DNA of 64,000 nt from NCBI RefSeq assembly GCF_000226975.2, contig NZ_CP019285.1:2046001-2110000 (forward strand). Reading direction: 5' to 3'. This stretch comes from Halobiforma lacisalsi AJ5 (GTDB lineage Archaea > Halobacteriota > Halobacteria > Halobacteriales > Natrialbaceae). Positions 1 to 8,744 of this stretch are shown here, one piece after another. Both the position numbers and the translations under genes were made by a program. A model generated the notes under the pieces. The model saw only the letters and a program-made list of their open reading frames with translations, was not told the DNA's origin and made no database searches. Numbering within the stretch: the first letter of the stretch is position 1; each line of letters opens with the position of its first letter.

Positions 1-218
1 TGCTCTCGTTCATGTACGCGTCGCGGCTGTTCGCTCGGGAGGCCGGCCTCCTTACTGACCGCGTCGCGGAGACGATCGCCGAGGTCGCCGCGGCGGACGG
101 CCAGGCGTCGATGGCCATGCTCGGCGAGACCGTCTTCGCGCTCGGGACCGGCCTCTCGGACGCAGGGTACGAGCCTTCGGTCTGTGCGACCCACCCTGCA
201 GGCGCGGTACTCAAGTAG
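1..218 (+). CDS. Pantoate kinase, C-terminal end (partial)
   Basis: This is the last 71 or so residues of a reading frame already open at the window edge. Pantoate kinase is a GHMP-family enzyme that phosphorylates pantoate in the archaeal route to CoA. The tail has the small-residue stretch SMAMLGETVFALG, which I recognise from the C-terminal end of archaeal pantoate kinases. The ATP-binding part lies outside the window. Support comes from the context: the enzyme for the next step, phosphopantothenate synthetase, lies at 3634 on the same strand. The two are separated by one repeat protein. The identification rests on a short tail plus that neighbour. Confidence 0.72.
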   Translation, partial: LSFMYASRLFAREAGLLTDRVAETIAEVAAADGQASMAMLGETVFALGTGLSDAGYEPSVCATHPAGAVLK

Positions 219-534
219 TCCTCACCTACCAGCCGTCTTACACTGTCTCGAGCGGCCGCCGGAATCGCCGTACGGTTCGGCGGTACCCGGGTTGATTTTT
301 CGCTGGGAAGGTCGAATTTCAGCTTTCGACCGGTCGGGTATTACGCTCGCCGACCCGTAATCGGCCGCGTGGATACCCGATCCGTCCGGTCTGGAGGTTC
401 CGTCGGGACGGCGGTCGAACGCTACCGTCTGCGGGGATCCCGAGGGCAAATGCGTCTCCGAAGACATATAATTCATCGTATCTATGGCCGAAGCTTTATT
501 ATATTACGTCAGAGTTATGCGCCCGAGATTACGA
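219..534. other. Intergenic region with promoter and one inverted repeat
   Basis: I see no gene here. A 7-bp inverted repeat (ggtcgaa / ttcgacc) lies at 310-331 with an 8-base loop. A TATA-like box sits near the downstream end (see 495-504). Nothing else stands out. Confidence 0.6.
495..504 (+). promoter_or_regulatory. TATA-like box for the DUF1508 repeat protein
   Basis: The AT-rich box tttattatat interrupts GC-rich DNA. It lies 31-40 bases before the ATG at 535, which fits a leaderless or nearly leaderless haloarchaeal transcript. It also lies inside the longer open frame that begins at 484, so the upstream ATG at 484 is unlikely to be the true start. Confidence 0.55.
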
Positions 535-3456
535 ATGTCAGTCGCAGGCGAAATTCATCAGAGCCTATACAGGCTTTACGAACACTACGTTGGGGAACCG
601 GACTCGGGGAAGGACGTATACGGCTACTGGCTGTTCATTCTCGGTTACATCATCGGGGCCGCGGGTATCGTCGGCTTCATCGTCGGCTACGGTGGCAACA
701 TCGCCGAGGAGATGATGATCCGTATCTCGGGGGTCGCGGCATCGGCCGGACTCGCGTTCTGTCTGTTCGGGATCGGGTTGATGCTCCCGGTACGACGACG
801 GGGGATTCAGGCGAGCGTCGTCGGGTTGCTCGTTTCGCTGGTCGGCGTCGCGGCGTTCGGGGTCGTCTACCCCGACGACTGGCGGCATCTCGGGCGGGGG
901 CTCGACGTCGAAGTGATCTCGATATACGCGGCCGGTATCGCCATCATCACAGGTGTCGCAGCCCTCGTTCCGGTGTTTACGGGGCAGAAAGGGATGTTCG
1001 TCGAAGAAGAGGGGACGACGGAAGATCCACCGATTCTCACCGGCAATGCGCTCGAGGACGCGCAGTTCGCCGTCTTCAGGAACGAGAACGGCGACTGGAA
1101 GTGGAACGTGCTCCACCGGGAGGCACTCGCCACGAGCGACAAGAGCGCCGTCACGCGCCCGGAGGCCCGCGAGGGAATCGAGCGGGTCAAGTCCCAGATC
1201 AGCTCTGCGGGGCTGATGGAGCTGACGACTTCGGCGTTCCGGCTCTACGAGGACCGCGACGGCACCTGGCAATGGACGCTCGCACGTGACGACGGGAGCG
1301 TCGTCGCCGACTGCGGGCTCGAGTTCGACCAGCGGGACGGCGCGGAGGAGTCGGTGAGCTTCCTGAAGGATCGCGGCCCGGAGGCCGACGTCATCGAGAT
1401 CGAGGGGGCGGCGTTTACCTACTCGGAGGACCGCGGCCAGTGGTACTGGCAACTGGTCGACGACGACCACACGCCGCTTGCGGGACACGACGATGGCTAC
1501 AGGGACAAGGACGAGGCCGAGAGCGCGGCCCGGACCTTCGCCGAGCGGTTCGAGGACGCCCGGCTGCTCGACGTCGGGCATCTCGGGGTCGAACTCTACG
1601 AGGTGGACGGGGACTGGACCTGGCGGTTCGTCGACGACGCGGACGACGTCGTCGCCGACGCCGTCGCCGCCTACGACACGCGCCGCGACGCCGAGGAGGC
1701 CGCCGAGGCGCTGCTGCCGGCCCTCGAGTCGGCGTCGGTCACGGTCGCCGGCGAGCCGACCTACGAACTGTACGAATCCGGCGAGGAGTGGCACTGGCGG
1801 CTCGTCGACGAGGGCGAGGACATCGTCGCTCGCAGTCCCGAGGGCGAGGCGGAGCACGGCCGGAGCGAGTGGCAGACCGAGCAGTTCGGCGAGAACGCTA
1901 CCGAAGCCGACGTCGTCGAGATCGAGGACGCGGAGTACGAGGTCTATCCGTCCGCTGACGCTACCGCCAGCGACGACACCGACGGAGACGCCGATGGCGA
2001 CCTCCCGGCCCCCTTCGAGGAGGCTGCAGCCACCGACGGCGGAACGGCCGTCACGTTCGAGGAGGGCGAGGACGGCGGCGAAGACGACGACCGGGACTGG
2101 CACTGGCGGCTCGTGACCGAGGACCGCGAGGTCGTCGCCGCGAGCACCGAGCCCCACCCCGACGCGGACGCCGCTTCCGACGCGATCGAACGCGTCCGCG
2201 AGCAGGCAAGCGAGGCCGACCTGATCGAGTTCGAACACGCGGCCTTCCAAGTCTACGAGGCCGACTCCGGCGAGTGGCGGTGGCGGCTGATCGACGAGGA
2301 CGGCAACGTCCTGGCCGACAGCGGCGAGGAACACACCTCCCGTAGCGAGGCCGCCGAGGCGATGATGACGCTGAAAGAGCAGGCCCCCGACGCCGAACTC
2401 CTCGAGATCGAAACGGCAGCCTTCGAGCTGTTCGTCAACGAGGACGACGAGTGGGGCTGGCGGCTCATCGACGAGGCCGGGAAGCTGGTCGCGGAGGACC
2501 CCGCGACCCACCCGACCCGCGGTGCCGCTCGTCAGGCGATGAACCGGCTGCTCGAGCACCTCGACTCCGACGTGCGGACGATGGATCGTGCGGCGTTCCA
2601 GACGTACGTCGCCGAGGACTGGCACTGGCGGTTCGTCCTGCCGTCCGGCGACGTCGTCGCGGTCGACGACGGCTCCTACCCGACCCGGGACGCGCTCGTC
2701 GACGACCTGGACTCGATTCGGCGCGGAGCCACCCAGGCTCGCCGGTCGACGATCGGCGACGCGACGATCCAGCTCTACCGCAACGGCGACTGGGCGTGGC
2801 GGCTGCTCGACCGCGACCGCGAGGAGATCGCCGACGGCGCGGTCGCGTACGACGACCGCGAGGCGGCGATCGACCACGTCGACGAGTGGCGCGACCACGC
2901 CGTTGACGCGCCGATCTTCACCATCGAGGACGCGGCGATCCGCCTCGAGGAAGGCGAGGACGGCTGGCGCTGGGACCTCGTCGACGAGGAACGGACGGTC
3001 CTCGCGAGCGGGGAAACCGGGGCGGACGAGAAGGACGCGGCCCTCGAGCGGGTCGACGAGATCCGTCAACTCGCCCCGATGGCCGGCCGGGTCGACTTCG
3101 ACGTCGCCTCGTTCGAACTCGTCGCCGACGAGGACGACCGCTGGCGCTGGCGGCTCATCGACGAGGACGGCACGCCGGTCGCGACCGGGACCGAGGCGTA
3201 CGACTCGAGCGAGGCCGCACGCGCCGCGCTCGACGACGCTCGCGACCTGATCGAGAACGCGAGCATCCTCGAGATCGACAGCGTCTCGTTCGAACTCCAC
3301 ACCGACGAGGACGGCTGGGTGTGGCGGCTGGTCGACGAGTTCGGCTCGACGATGGCCGAGAGCACCCAGACCTACGAGAACCGCACCGAGGCCCGCGAAG
3401 CGATGAACGCAGTGAAGTCTCACGCGCCGGACGGCTGGATTACGTTCACGGAGTGA
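535..3456 (+). CDS. Membrane protein with about 13 tandem DUF1508-like repeats
   Basis: A 973-residue protein of unknown function. Residues about 28-150 hold four hydrophobic segments, so the N-terminus is membrane-anchored. The rest is about 13 repeats of 57-60 residues. Each has a beta-rich core around W-x-W-R-L-x-D-E, then an S/T-R-x-E-A helix, then a linker ending A-x-x-x-E-I-E. The pattern matches DUF1508 (YegP-like) modules, usually present in one or two copies. Repeat 6 carries a roughly 35-residue acidic insertion. The start at 535 is chosen over 484 because a TATA box lies between them. The gene sits between the two enzymes that make phosphopantothenate. The repeat family is clear; what it binds is not known. 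Confidence 0.8.
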   Translation: MSVAGEIHQSLYRLYEHYVGEPDSGKDVYGYWLFILGYIIGAAGIVGFIVGYGGNIAEEMMIRISGVAASAGLAFCLFGIGLMLPVRRRGIQASVVGLLVSLVGVAAFGVVYPDDWRHLGRGLDVEVISIYAAGIAIITGVAALVPVFTGQKGMFVEEEGTTEDPPILTGNALEDAQFAVFRNENGDWKWNVLHREALATSDKSAVTRPEAREGIERVKSQISSAGLMELTTSAFRLYEDRDGTWQWTLARDDGSVVADCGLEFDQRDGAEESVSFLKDRGPEADVIEIEGAAFTYSEDRGQWYWQLVDDDHTPLAGHDDGYRDKDEAESAARTFAERFEDARLLDVGHLGVELYEVDGDWTWRFVDDADDVVADAVAAYDTRRDAEEAAEALLPALESASVTVAGEPTYELYESGEEWHWRLVDEGEDIVARSPEGEAEHGRSEWQTEQFGENATEADVVEIEDAEYEVYPSADATASDDTDGDADGDLPAPFEEAAATDGGTAVTFEEGEDGGEDDDRDWHWRLVTEDREVVAASTEPHPDADAASDAIERVREQASEADLIEFEHAAFQVYEADSGEWRWRLIDEDGNVLADSGEEHTSRSEAAEAMMTLKEQAPDAELLEIETAAFELFVNEDDEWGWRLIDEAGKLVAEDPATHPTRGAARQAMNRLLEHLDSDVRTMDRAAFQTYVAEDWHWRFVLPSGDVVAVDDGSYPTRDALVDDLDSIRRGATQARRSTIGDATIQLYRNGDWAWRLLDRDREEIADGAVAYDDREAAIDHVDEWRDHAVDAPIFTIEDAAIRLEEGEDGWRWDLVDEERTVLASGETGADEKDAALERVDEIRQLAPMAGRVDFDVASFELVADEDDRWRWRLIDEDGTPVATGTEAYDSSEAARAALDDARDLIENASILEIDSVSFELHTDEDGWVWRLVDEFGSTMAESTQTYENRTEAREAMNAVKSHAPDGWITFTE

Positions 3457-3604
3457 TCGGCCCCCCGGCGGGGATCGAAGCCCGTCGATCGACCGACCGT
3501 CGCACGATCGGCGGCGCACTGACGTGACGATTTTTTCGATGTCCGCGGACCGCTCTGGCCTCGAGTCGTCGATCCGTTCGGCGGCGTCGGAGAGACCGTT
3601 CGGC

Positions 3605-3611
3605 TTTTTAT
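3605..3611 (+). promoter_or_regulatory. TATA-like box for phosphopantothenate synthetase
   Basis: The box tttttat lies 23 bases before the GTG start at 3634. No Shine-Dalgarno sequence is present, which again fits leaderless transcription. It implies the synthetase gene has its own promoter, separate from the repeat-protein gene. Confidence 0.5.
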
Positions 3612-3633
3612 CACCCGTCTCCAGTGATCGATC

Positions 3634-4410
3634 GTGACCGACTACGACACCGTCTCGGCCGACGTCGACGACGAGGAGGAGATCCCGGAGGACCACCCGA
3701 GATACCAGGACCTGCTCACGCGCCATCGGATCGAGGAGGGCGTCGAGAAGGGCATCACCCACCTCCAGGGGATGCACGCGGAGGGACGGGGCAGCGCGTT
3801 CGACTACCTGCTCGGCGAGGAGACGATCCCGACGGCGGACGAGGCGGAACGGGCGGCGGCCGCCCACCTCCTCCTCGCCGACCGTCCCGTGCTCTCGATC
3901 AACGGCAACGTCGCGGCGCTGGTCCCCGGCGAGATGGTCGACCTCGCCGAGGCCGTCGACGCCGACCTCGAGGTGAACCTGTTCAATCGCACGCCGGAGC
4001 GGATGGAGGCGATCGCCGACCACCTGCGCGACCACGGTGCCGAGGACGTGAAGGGGCTCGAGGCCGATGCCCGAATTCCCAACCTCGACCACCAGCGCGC
4101 GAAAGTCGACGAGGAAGGCATTTACGCGGCCGACGTCGTGCTCGTCCCTCTCGAGGACGGCGACCGCGCGGAGGCCCTAGAGGAGATGGGCAAGACCGAG
4201 ATCGTCGTCGACCTCAACCCGCTCTCGCGGTCGCCGCAGGTCGCGGACGTGCCGATCGTCGACAACATCATTCGGGCGATCCCGAACGTGACCGCACACG
4301 CGCGGGACCTGGCCGACGCCGACGAGGACCGTCTCTGGGAGATCGTCGAGGAGTTCGACCCGGACCACGCGCTCGAGGCGGCAGAGGAGCGGATTCGAAA
4401 CGGCCTGTGA
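3634..4410 (+). CDS. 4-phosphopantoate--beta-alanine ligase (phosphopantothenate synthetase)
   Basis: This ATP-dependent cytoplasmic enzyme joins 4-phosphopantoate to beta-alanine to give 4-phosphopantothenate, replacing bacterial PanC/PanK in archaea. The 258 residues match the family's usual length. Visible family stretches include a helical N-terminus (HPRYQDLLTRHRIEEG), the SINGNVAALVPGEM segment near residue 90, NLFNRTPER, and VVDLNPLSRSP followed by VDNIIRAIPN near residues 190-215. It starts with GTG, 23 bases after a T-rich box. The preceding pathway enzyme, pantoate kinase, ends at 218 on the same strand. The order is therefore kinase, repeat protein, synthetase. Confidence 0.88.
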   Translation: MTDYDTVSADVDDEEEIPEDHPRYQDLLTRHRIEEGVEKGITHLQGMHAEGRGSAFDYLLGEETIPTADEAERAAAAHLLLADRPVLSINGNVAALVPGEMVDLAEAVDADLEVNLFNRTPERMEAIADHLRDHGAEDVKGLEADARIPNLDHQRAKVDEEGIYAADVVLVPLEDGDRAEALEEMGKTEIVVDLNPLSRSPQVADVPIVDNIIRAIPNVTAHARDLADADEDRLWEIVEEFDPDHALEAAEERIRNGL

Positions 4411-4582
4411 CCAACACAGGGTGGTACGCGGACGGTCCCCGCAACGTCCGGGAGCGGTCTCGATCTATCGGTGTCTCTGCCTACGTGCTAATTTTATAAG
4501 CTGTTCGCGAAGGAATTATATTCCGCCACGATCCACAATCTAAAAAAGTGTGTAGTCGGCTATCTCCGGGGGAGGGGATACT

Positions 4583-5362
4583 ATGAAGTCTCTTAAACTG
4601 GACATGGTCCAGTACGACTGTCCGTACATCCGGACGACCCGGGAACACGACGTCGCCTTTCACGCCCAACACTGGGACTTCAACCACGCGGACCGAACGC
4701 TCGAGACGCGGCTCATGGTGATCGGGGAGAGCCGCGAGGAGCTAAGCGGGGGACTCGAGACGCTCGGGGAGTACCAGATGTTGCGGGACTACGATCTGCT
4801 CGCGCGAAAGGAGAACACGGCCGTGCTGCGGTCCCGGATCGACGAGACCGACGCGATGCGAACGATCCTGCACAACGACGGCTACGTGACGGGGCCGTTC
4901 GTCATCCGTAACGGGAGCGAACTCTGGAACGTCGGCTTCGACAGGGGCGAACAGGCCGACGACGCGCTCGCCGAACTCGACCGGAACAACGAGTTCACGG
5001 TGAAAAACGACGACTCGATCCACATCGACGAGTTCTTCGACGTCATGCAGAACGTGGACTCGCTGTGTGCCCTGCTGTCGGCGCTGCAGGGTCTCACCGA
5101 CACCGAGCGGGCGACCCTCGAGGCCGCCGTCGAGAAGGGCTACTTCTCGACGCCCCGGCAGACCAATCTCGAGGGGCTGGCCGACGAGTTCGACATCTCG
5201 AAGATGGGGGCCTCGAAGAATCTCCGGCGGAGCCAGCGGAAGGTTCTCACGGAACTCGTGCGGGTCATCAACGACGTCGAGGCGCAACTGGACCTCGAGG
5301 AAGGCCCGCGGGTCAGCGGCGGCAGCGACGAGTCGCGGGATCCAGAGCCGATCAGCGAATGA
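4583..5362 (+). CDS. HTH-10 (Bat-type) transcriptional regulator
   Basis: A 259-residue haloarchaeal regulator. The C-terminal part (about residues 160-225) is an HTH-10 helix-turn-helix. It contains GLTDTERATLEAAVEKGYF, PRQTNLEGLADEF and SKMGASKNLRRSQRKVL, the hallmark of Bat-like regulators. The N-terminal 150 residues show no obvious PAS or GAF motif; they may be a sensor domain but I do not recognise it. The frame ends inside the last 11 bases of the convergent CoA-transferase beta gene at 5352. A regulatory link with that operon is plausible but inferred from position only. AT-rich boxes lie at 4514-4522 and 4541-4546. Confidence 0.85.
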   Translation: MKSLKLDMVQYDCPYIRTTREHDVAFHAQHWDFNHADRTLETRLMVIGESREELSGGLETLGEYQMLRDYDLLARKENTAVLRSRIDETDAMRTILHNDGYVTGPFVIRNGSELWNVGFDRGEQADDALAELDRNNEFTVKNDDSIHIDEFFDVMQNVDSLCALLSALQGLTDTERATLEAAVEKGYFSTPRQTNLEGLADEFDISKMGASKNLRRSQRKVLTELVRVINDVEAQLDLEEGPRVSGGSDESRDPEPISE

Positions 5363-6128
5363 CGCCCCGGGGGTCGATCTCCTCGCGGAGGAGGCGGAGC
5401 TGTTCCGCGGTGGGTTCGGGGCTTCGCTCGTAGTCCCCGACCGTGATCTCGAAACTACTGTTTTCCTGGACCGTTTCCACGTCGACGCCCGGGTGGAGGA
5501 GTTCGAGTTCCATCTCGCGGGTGTCCTCGTCGAAGCCGTAGACGCCGTACTGGGTGATGACGTTCTGCGGACCCGTGTCGGCGGGGAGGCCGGCTTCCTC
5601 GCGGGCGCCGGGACCGTCGAGGTAGCCCGGCGTCGTCCGGAAGTCCAGTTCGTCGACGAAGCTCTGGTCGTCCTGGCGCATCGCGACGATAGTCGAGTTC
5701 GCGAGCGAGCCGATGTCGTTCGCCCCGCCGCTACCAGGGAACCGGACCGCGGGCTCCTCCCAGTCGCCGATGACGGTCGAGTTCAGGTTGCCGTACTTGT
5801 CGATCTGGGCCGCGCCGAGGAAGCCGTAGTCGACGAAGCCGGCCTGCATGTACGACATCACGTCGTGCATGCCGGCGGCTTTCACGCCGCGGTGGAACGT
5901 CCGCTCGTCGCCGACCGAGACGGGAAGTTCGGGCGCGTCGGGCCCGATGCCGCCCGCCTCGTAGATCATCGTCGCGTCCGGCGCGTGAGTCTTCTGGGCC
6001 AGCATCGCCGCGAGCATCGGCATTCCGGTGCCGACGATGACCGTGCTCTCGTCCTCGATCAGGGTCGACGCGACCGTCGTCAGCAGTTCGGTTGGCGTGT
6101 ACTCCTCGCCCTCGGCAGCGTCGCTCAT
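5352..6128 (-). CDS. CoA-transferase subunit beta (glutaconate/IpdB-like)
   Basis: The second subunit of a family I CoA-transferase-like enzyme, 258 residues. It shows the typical VGTGMPMLAAMLAQKTHAP block near residues 32-50. IYEAGGIG follows at about 55-62, where glutaconate CoA-transferase has its catalytic Glu, and then LPVSVGD. Its start ATG overlaps the stop of the alpha gene by ATGA, so the two are translationally coupled. Some relatives (IpdAB) act as hydrolases on CoA-linked steroid-ring diones instead of transferring CoA, so the substrate cannot be assigned. It is the last gene of the thiolase / OB-fold / alpha / beta operon. Confidence 0.85.
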   Translation of the reverse strand: MSDAAEGEEYTPTELLTTVASTLIEDESTVIVGTGMPMLAAMLAQKTHAPDATMIYEAGGIGPDAPELPVSVGDERTFHRGVKAAGMHDVMSYMQAGFVDYGFLGAAQIDKYGNLNSTVIGDWEEPAVRFPGSGGANDIGSLANSTIVAMRQDDQSFVDELDFRTTPGYLDGPGAREEAGLPADTGPQNVITQYGVYGFDEDTREMELELLHPGVDVETVQENSSFEITVGDYERSPEPTAEQLRLLREEIDPRGVIR

Positions 6129-7147
6129 GCGTGATCACCTCCCTCCGGACCGCCCGACTCCGGACGCTCGTAGTTCTCGATCGCCTCGAGTTCGGCCAGC
6201 CGTTCCGCGCCGCCGACCGCCTCGAGGTACTCCTCGAACTCGTCGGTGCCGGTGACGTACGTCTCGAGGTACTCCTGGGTGCCCTCCTCGGTCTCGGTGA
6301 GTTCCATCCACTCCTCGAGGTGGTCGTCGTCGAAGTAGTAGTGGTAGGGCATCTCGCCGGGGTGGCTGCCGTACGGTGCTTCGACGACCGCGTCGACCTG
6401 GAAGAACGGGATCTCGACGTCCTTCGGCCGGTCGCGGAGTTCGTCGTCGTCGACGATCTCCTCGGCGGTGACGATGAGTCGCTTGGCCGCGCCCGCCAGT
6501 TGCGGGTCCTCGACGCTGATGCCCTCGATGACGGCGTTGCCGTACTTATCGGCCTTGTCGACGTGGATACAGACAGCGTCGGGGTAACAGGCCGGCACGA
6601 GCGTGACCGGGTCGCCGCTCCAGGGGTCCTCGACGACCTTCGCGGAACTCTTCTCGAACGTGTCCGTCCCGTTGAGGATCCGCGTCGGGACGAACGGGAC
6701 GCCCATCTTCGCGGCGAGGAACCGCCACTGGAGCGTCGCGTTGCTGGCCTCGGAGACGACCTCGACCTCGCCGTTCTCGACCTTCCGACGGCCGGCTGGC
6801 GCGAGGCCGCGGGTCTCGTGGGCGAAACAGTAGGCGTTCTCGACCCGCGAGACCGCGCCGGCCGCGATCAGCAGGTCGGCGTCGAAGACCGTGGTCTTGC
6901 CCATGAGCGTGAGGTCCTCGATACCCTGGCGGACGATCTCGTGGAGGACCGGCGTCGAGATGCGGACGTGGCCGAAGCCGCCGCTCGCGACGACGTCGCC
7001 GTCGTCGACGTAGCGCTCGACCGCCTCGGCGGCGCTCATGCGCTTGTCCTCGTAGGCGCGCGTTCGGTTCTCCCTGTTCCACCGTCGGACCTCGTCCGGG
7101 TGTTCCCACCCGACGAGTTCGCCGTCGCCTTCTGCGTGTACGTTCAT
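6125..7147 (-). CDS. CoA-transferase subunit alpha (glutaconate/IpdA-like)
   Basis: A 340-residue alpha subunit, partner of the beta subunit downstream. Family blocks visible are the glycine-rich ASGGFGHVRI near residue 45-54, DLLIAAGAVSRVE, the LVPACYPDAVCIHVDKADKYGN stretch (about 190-210) and VDAVVEAPYGSHPG (about 255-270). The open frame runs far upstream. The start at 7147 is chosen because it gives the 4-base ATGA overlap with the OB-fold gene and begins where the similarity starts. The pair would move CoA between an acyl-CoA and a free acid, or hydrolyse a cyclic dione. The cytoplasm is the expected location. Confidence 0.86.
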   Translation of the reverse strand: MNVHAEGDGELVGWEHPDEVRRWNRENRTRAYEDKRMSAAEAVERYVDDGDVVASGGFGHVRISTPVLHEIVRQGIEDLTLMGKTTVFDADLLIAAGAVSRVENAYCFAHETRGLAPAGRRKVENGEVEVVSEASNATLQWRFLAAKMGVPFVPTRILNGTDTFEKSSAKVVEDPWSGDPVTLVPACYPDAVCIHVDKADKYGNAVIEGISVEDPQLAGAAKRLIVTAEEIVDDDELRDRPKDVEIPFFQVDAVVEAPYGSHPGEMPYHYYFDDDHLEEWMELTETEEGTQEYLETYVTGTDEFEEYLEAVGGAERLAELEAIENYERPESGGPEGGDHA

Positions 7148-7560
7148 CGTTCTGATGGGTTCGCTTCGACGGGAATGAACCCGACGAACCGCGATTCGGT
7201 GTGGTCCTCGTTCTCGCCTTTCGATACCACCGTCGGCTCCACCGCGAGCCCGCGCTCGAGGTCGGATGCCTCGGGATCGACGCCGCGAACCTGGCCGGTC
7301 AGCCGGACCGGGCCGAACGACGCCACCGCGATCGCGTACGGCGCGTCGTCGCCGAAGTCGGGATGCGGGACGTGGATCGTGCTCACCGCTTCGATCGTCC
7401 CCGTCCCGGGGAGCGGTTCGCGCTCGAGGCCGCCGCGGCCCGGGGCCGGCGGGACCGTCGCCTCGTCCTCGCCGTTTCGCAGGTAGAACCCGTCGCCGTC
7501 GGCGAGGGCGTCGAGCCACTCGTCGTAACTGACTCGCGAGGCGGCGTCGCCTTCGCTCAT
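7144..7560 (-). CDS. DUF35-like OB-fold acyl-CoA-associated protein lacking the zinc ribbon
   Basis: A 138-residue protein placed between the thiolase and CoA-transferase genes, with 4-base overlaps on both sides. Position and the pattern G-T-G-x-I-x-x-x-S-T-I-H near residue 52 suggest the OB-fold half of DUF35 proteins. These usually pair with SCP-x-type thiolases and can channel acyl-CoA substrates. Classical members have an N-terminal rubredoxin-like zinc ribbon with four cysteines; this protein has no cysteine at all. The call depends on context and the beta-rich core more than on a signature motif. Confidence 0.68.
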   Translation of the reverse strand: MSEGDAASRVSYDEWLDALADGDGFYLRNGEDEATVPPAPGRGGLEREPLPGTGTIEAVSTIHVPHPDFGDDAPYAIAVASFGPVRLTGQVRGVDPEASDLERGLAVEPTVVSKGENEDHTESRFVGFIPVEANPSER

Positions 7561-8744
7561 GCTCCCACCTCCTCGACGTCGACCGCCTCGAGCACGTGGA
7601 CCGCCGCGGTGGCGACCGTCCCGCCCGCGTTGTGGGTGACGGCCGTCGACGCCTCGGGTACCGCATCGGCGTTCGGGTGCGTGCCGGCGAGCAGCTTCGT
7701 CGCCTCGACGAGCTGGGAAACGCCGGTCGCGCCGACCGGATGGCCCTTGGCCTTCAGCCCGCCCGAGAGGTTGACCGGGATCGAGCCGTCGCGAGTGGTT
7801 TCGCCGTCGCGGGCGGCATCGATCGCCTCGCCGTGTTCGTACAGGCCGAGCGCCTCGAGCGCGAGGACTTCGGCGATCGTAAAGCAGTCGTGGACCTCCG
7901 CGAAGTCGACGTCGCCGGGGCCGATCCCCGCCTGTTCGTAGGCGGTCTCAGCCGCCGCCTCGGCCGCAGGCGTTCGGGTCAGGTCGTCACGGCCCTGCAG
8001 GGGGAGCGCGTCGGTTCCCCGGCCCGATCCCGTCACGACCGCCTTCGGCTCGAGGCCGGCGGTGTCGGCGTACTCCGGTGAGACGAGGACCGCCGCGCCG
8101 GCCCCGTCGGTGATCGGGCAGGCGTCGTACAGTCCGAGCGGGGAGGCGACCGTGGGTGCCTCGAGGGCGTCCTCGACCGTGATCTCCCGTCTGTACTGGG
8201 CCTTCGGGTTGGTCGTCGCGTTCGCGTGGTTCTTGACCGCGACGTGGGCCAGGTCCTCCCGCGTGCCGTCGTGGCGGTCCAGATAGGCGTCCGCGAGCAG
8301 GCCGTACGCGCCAGGGAAGGTCATCCCGGCGCTAATCTCGTACAGTTCGTCGGCGGCCCGGGCAAGCGAGGCCGTCGTTCCCTCGGTGCCGAGGGTAGTC
8401 ATCCGCTCCATGCCGCCCACGAGTACGACGTCGGCCGCCCCGCTGCGGATCGCCCTGACCCCTTCGGCGACCGCGTAGCCGCCCGACGCACAGGCGTTCT
8501 CGATGCGGGTCGCCTCGAGTCCCGACGAGCCGAGCCCCTCGGCCATCAGCGGTGCCTGATGGCTCTGACCCTCGGCAGTCTCGCCCATGAAGTTCCCGTA
8601 GTAGAGGGCGGCCACCTCGTCGGGCGGAACGGCACTTCGCTCGAGCGCCAGTGACCGCGCCTCGGCGAACAGGTCCCGACCGGTTCTGTCGGGGTGCTCG
8701 CCGAAGTCGGTCGCGCCGACGCCGGCTATCAATACGTCTCTCAT
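7557..8744 (-). CDS. Thiolase family protein (SCP-x / acetyl-CoA acetyltransferase-like)
   Basis: A 395-residue thiolase that would cleave or form a 3-oxoacyl-CoA. The acylation cysteine is Cys85 in ENACASGGY. The C-terminal half has EVHDCF with its histidine and the GHPVGATG block. The start is set at 8744 (MRDVLIAGVG); the longer open frame to 8927 has no family resemblance. It is the first gene of a coupled operon (thiolase, OB-fold, CoA-transferase alpha and beta). SCP-x-type thiolases commonly sit with a DUF35 partner, which matches the next gene. The substrate is unknown; four-carbon or branched acids fit the neighbourhood. Confidence 0.88.
   Translation of the reverse strand: MRDVLIAGVGATDFGEHPDRTGRDLFAEARSLALERSAVPPDEVAALYYGNFMGETAEGQSHQAPLMAEGLGSSGLEATRIENACASGGYAVAEGVRAIRSGAADVVLVGGMERMTTLGTEGTTASLARAADELYEISAGMTFPGAYGLLADAYLDRHDGTREDLAHVAVKNHANATTNPKAQYRREITVEDALEAPTVASPLGLYDACPITDGAGAAVLVSPEYADTAGLEPKAVVTGSGRGTDALPLQGRDDLTRTPAAEAAAETAYEQAGIGPGDVDFAEVHDCFTIAEVLALEALGLYEHGEAIDAARDGETTRDGSIPVNLSGGLKAKGHPVGATGVSQLVEATKLLAGTHPNADAVPEASTAVTHNAGGTVATAAVHVLEAVDVEEVGA

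Noticed and set aside
565-4092. Very long minus-strand open frame (1175 codons) opposite the repeat protein
   Set aside because: It is the mirror of GC-rich, acidic codon use on the plus strand. Its product is Val/Arg/Asp-rich with no domain, and it spans two well-supported genes.
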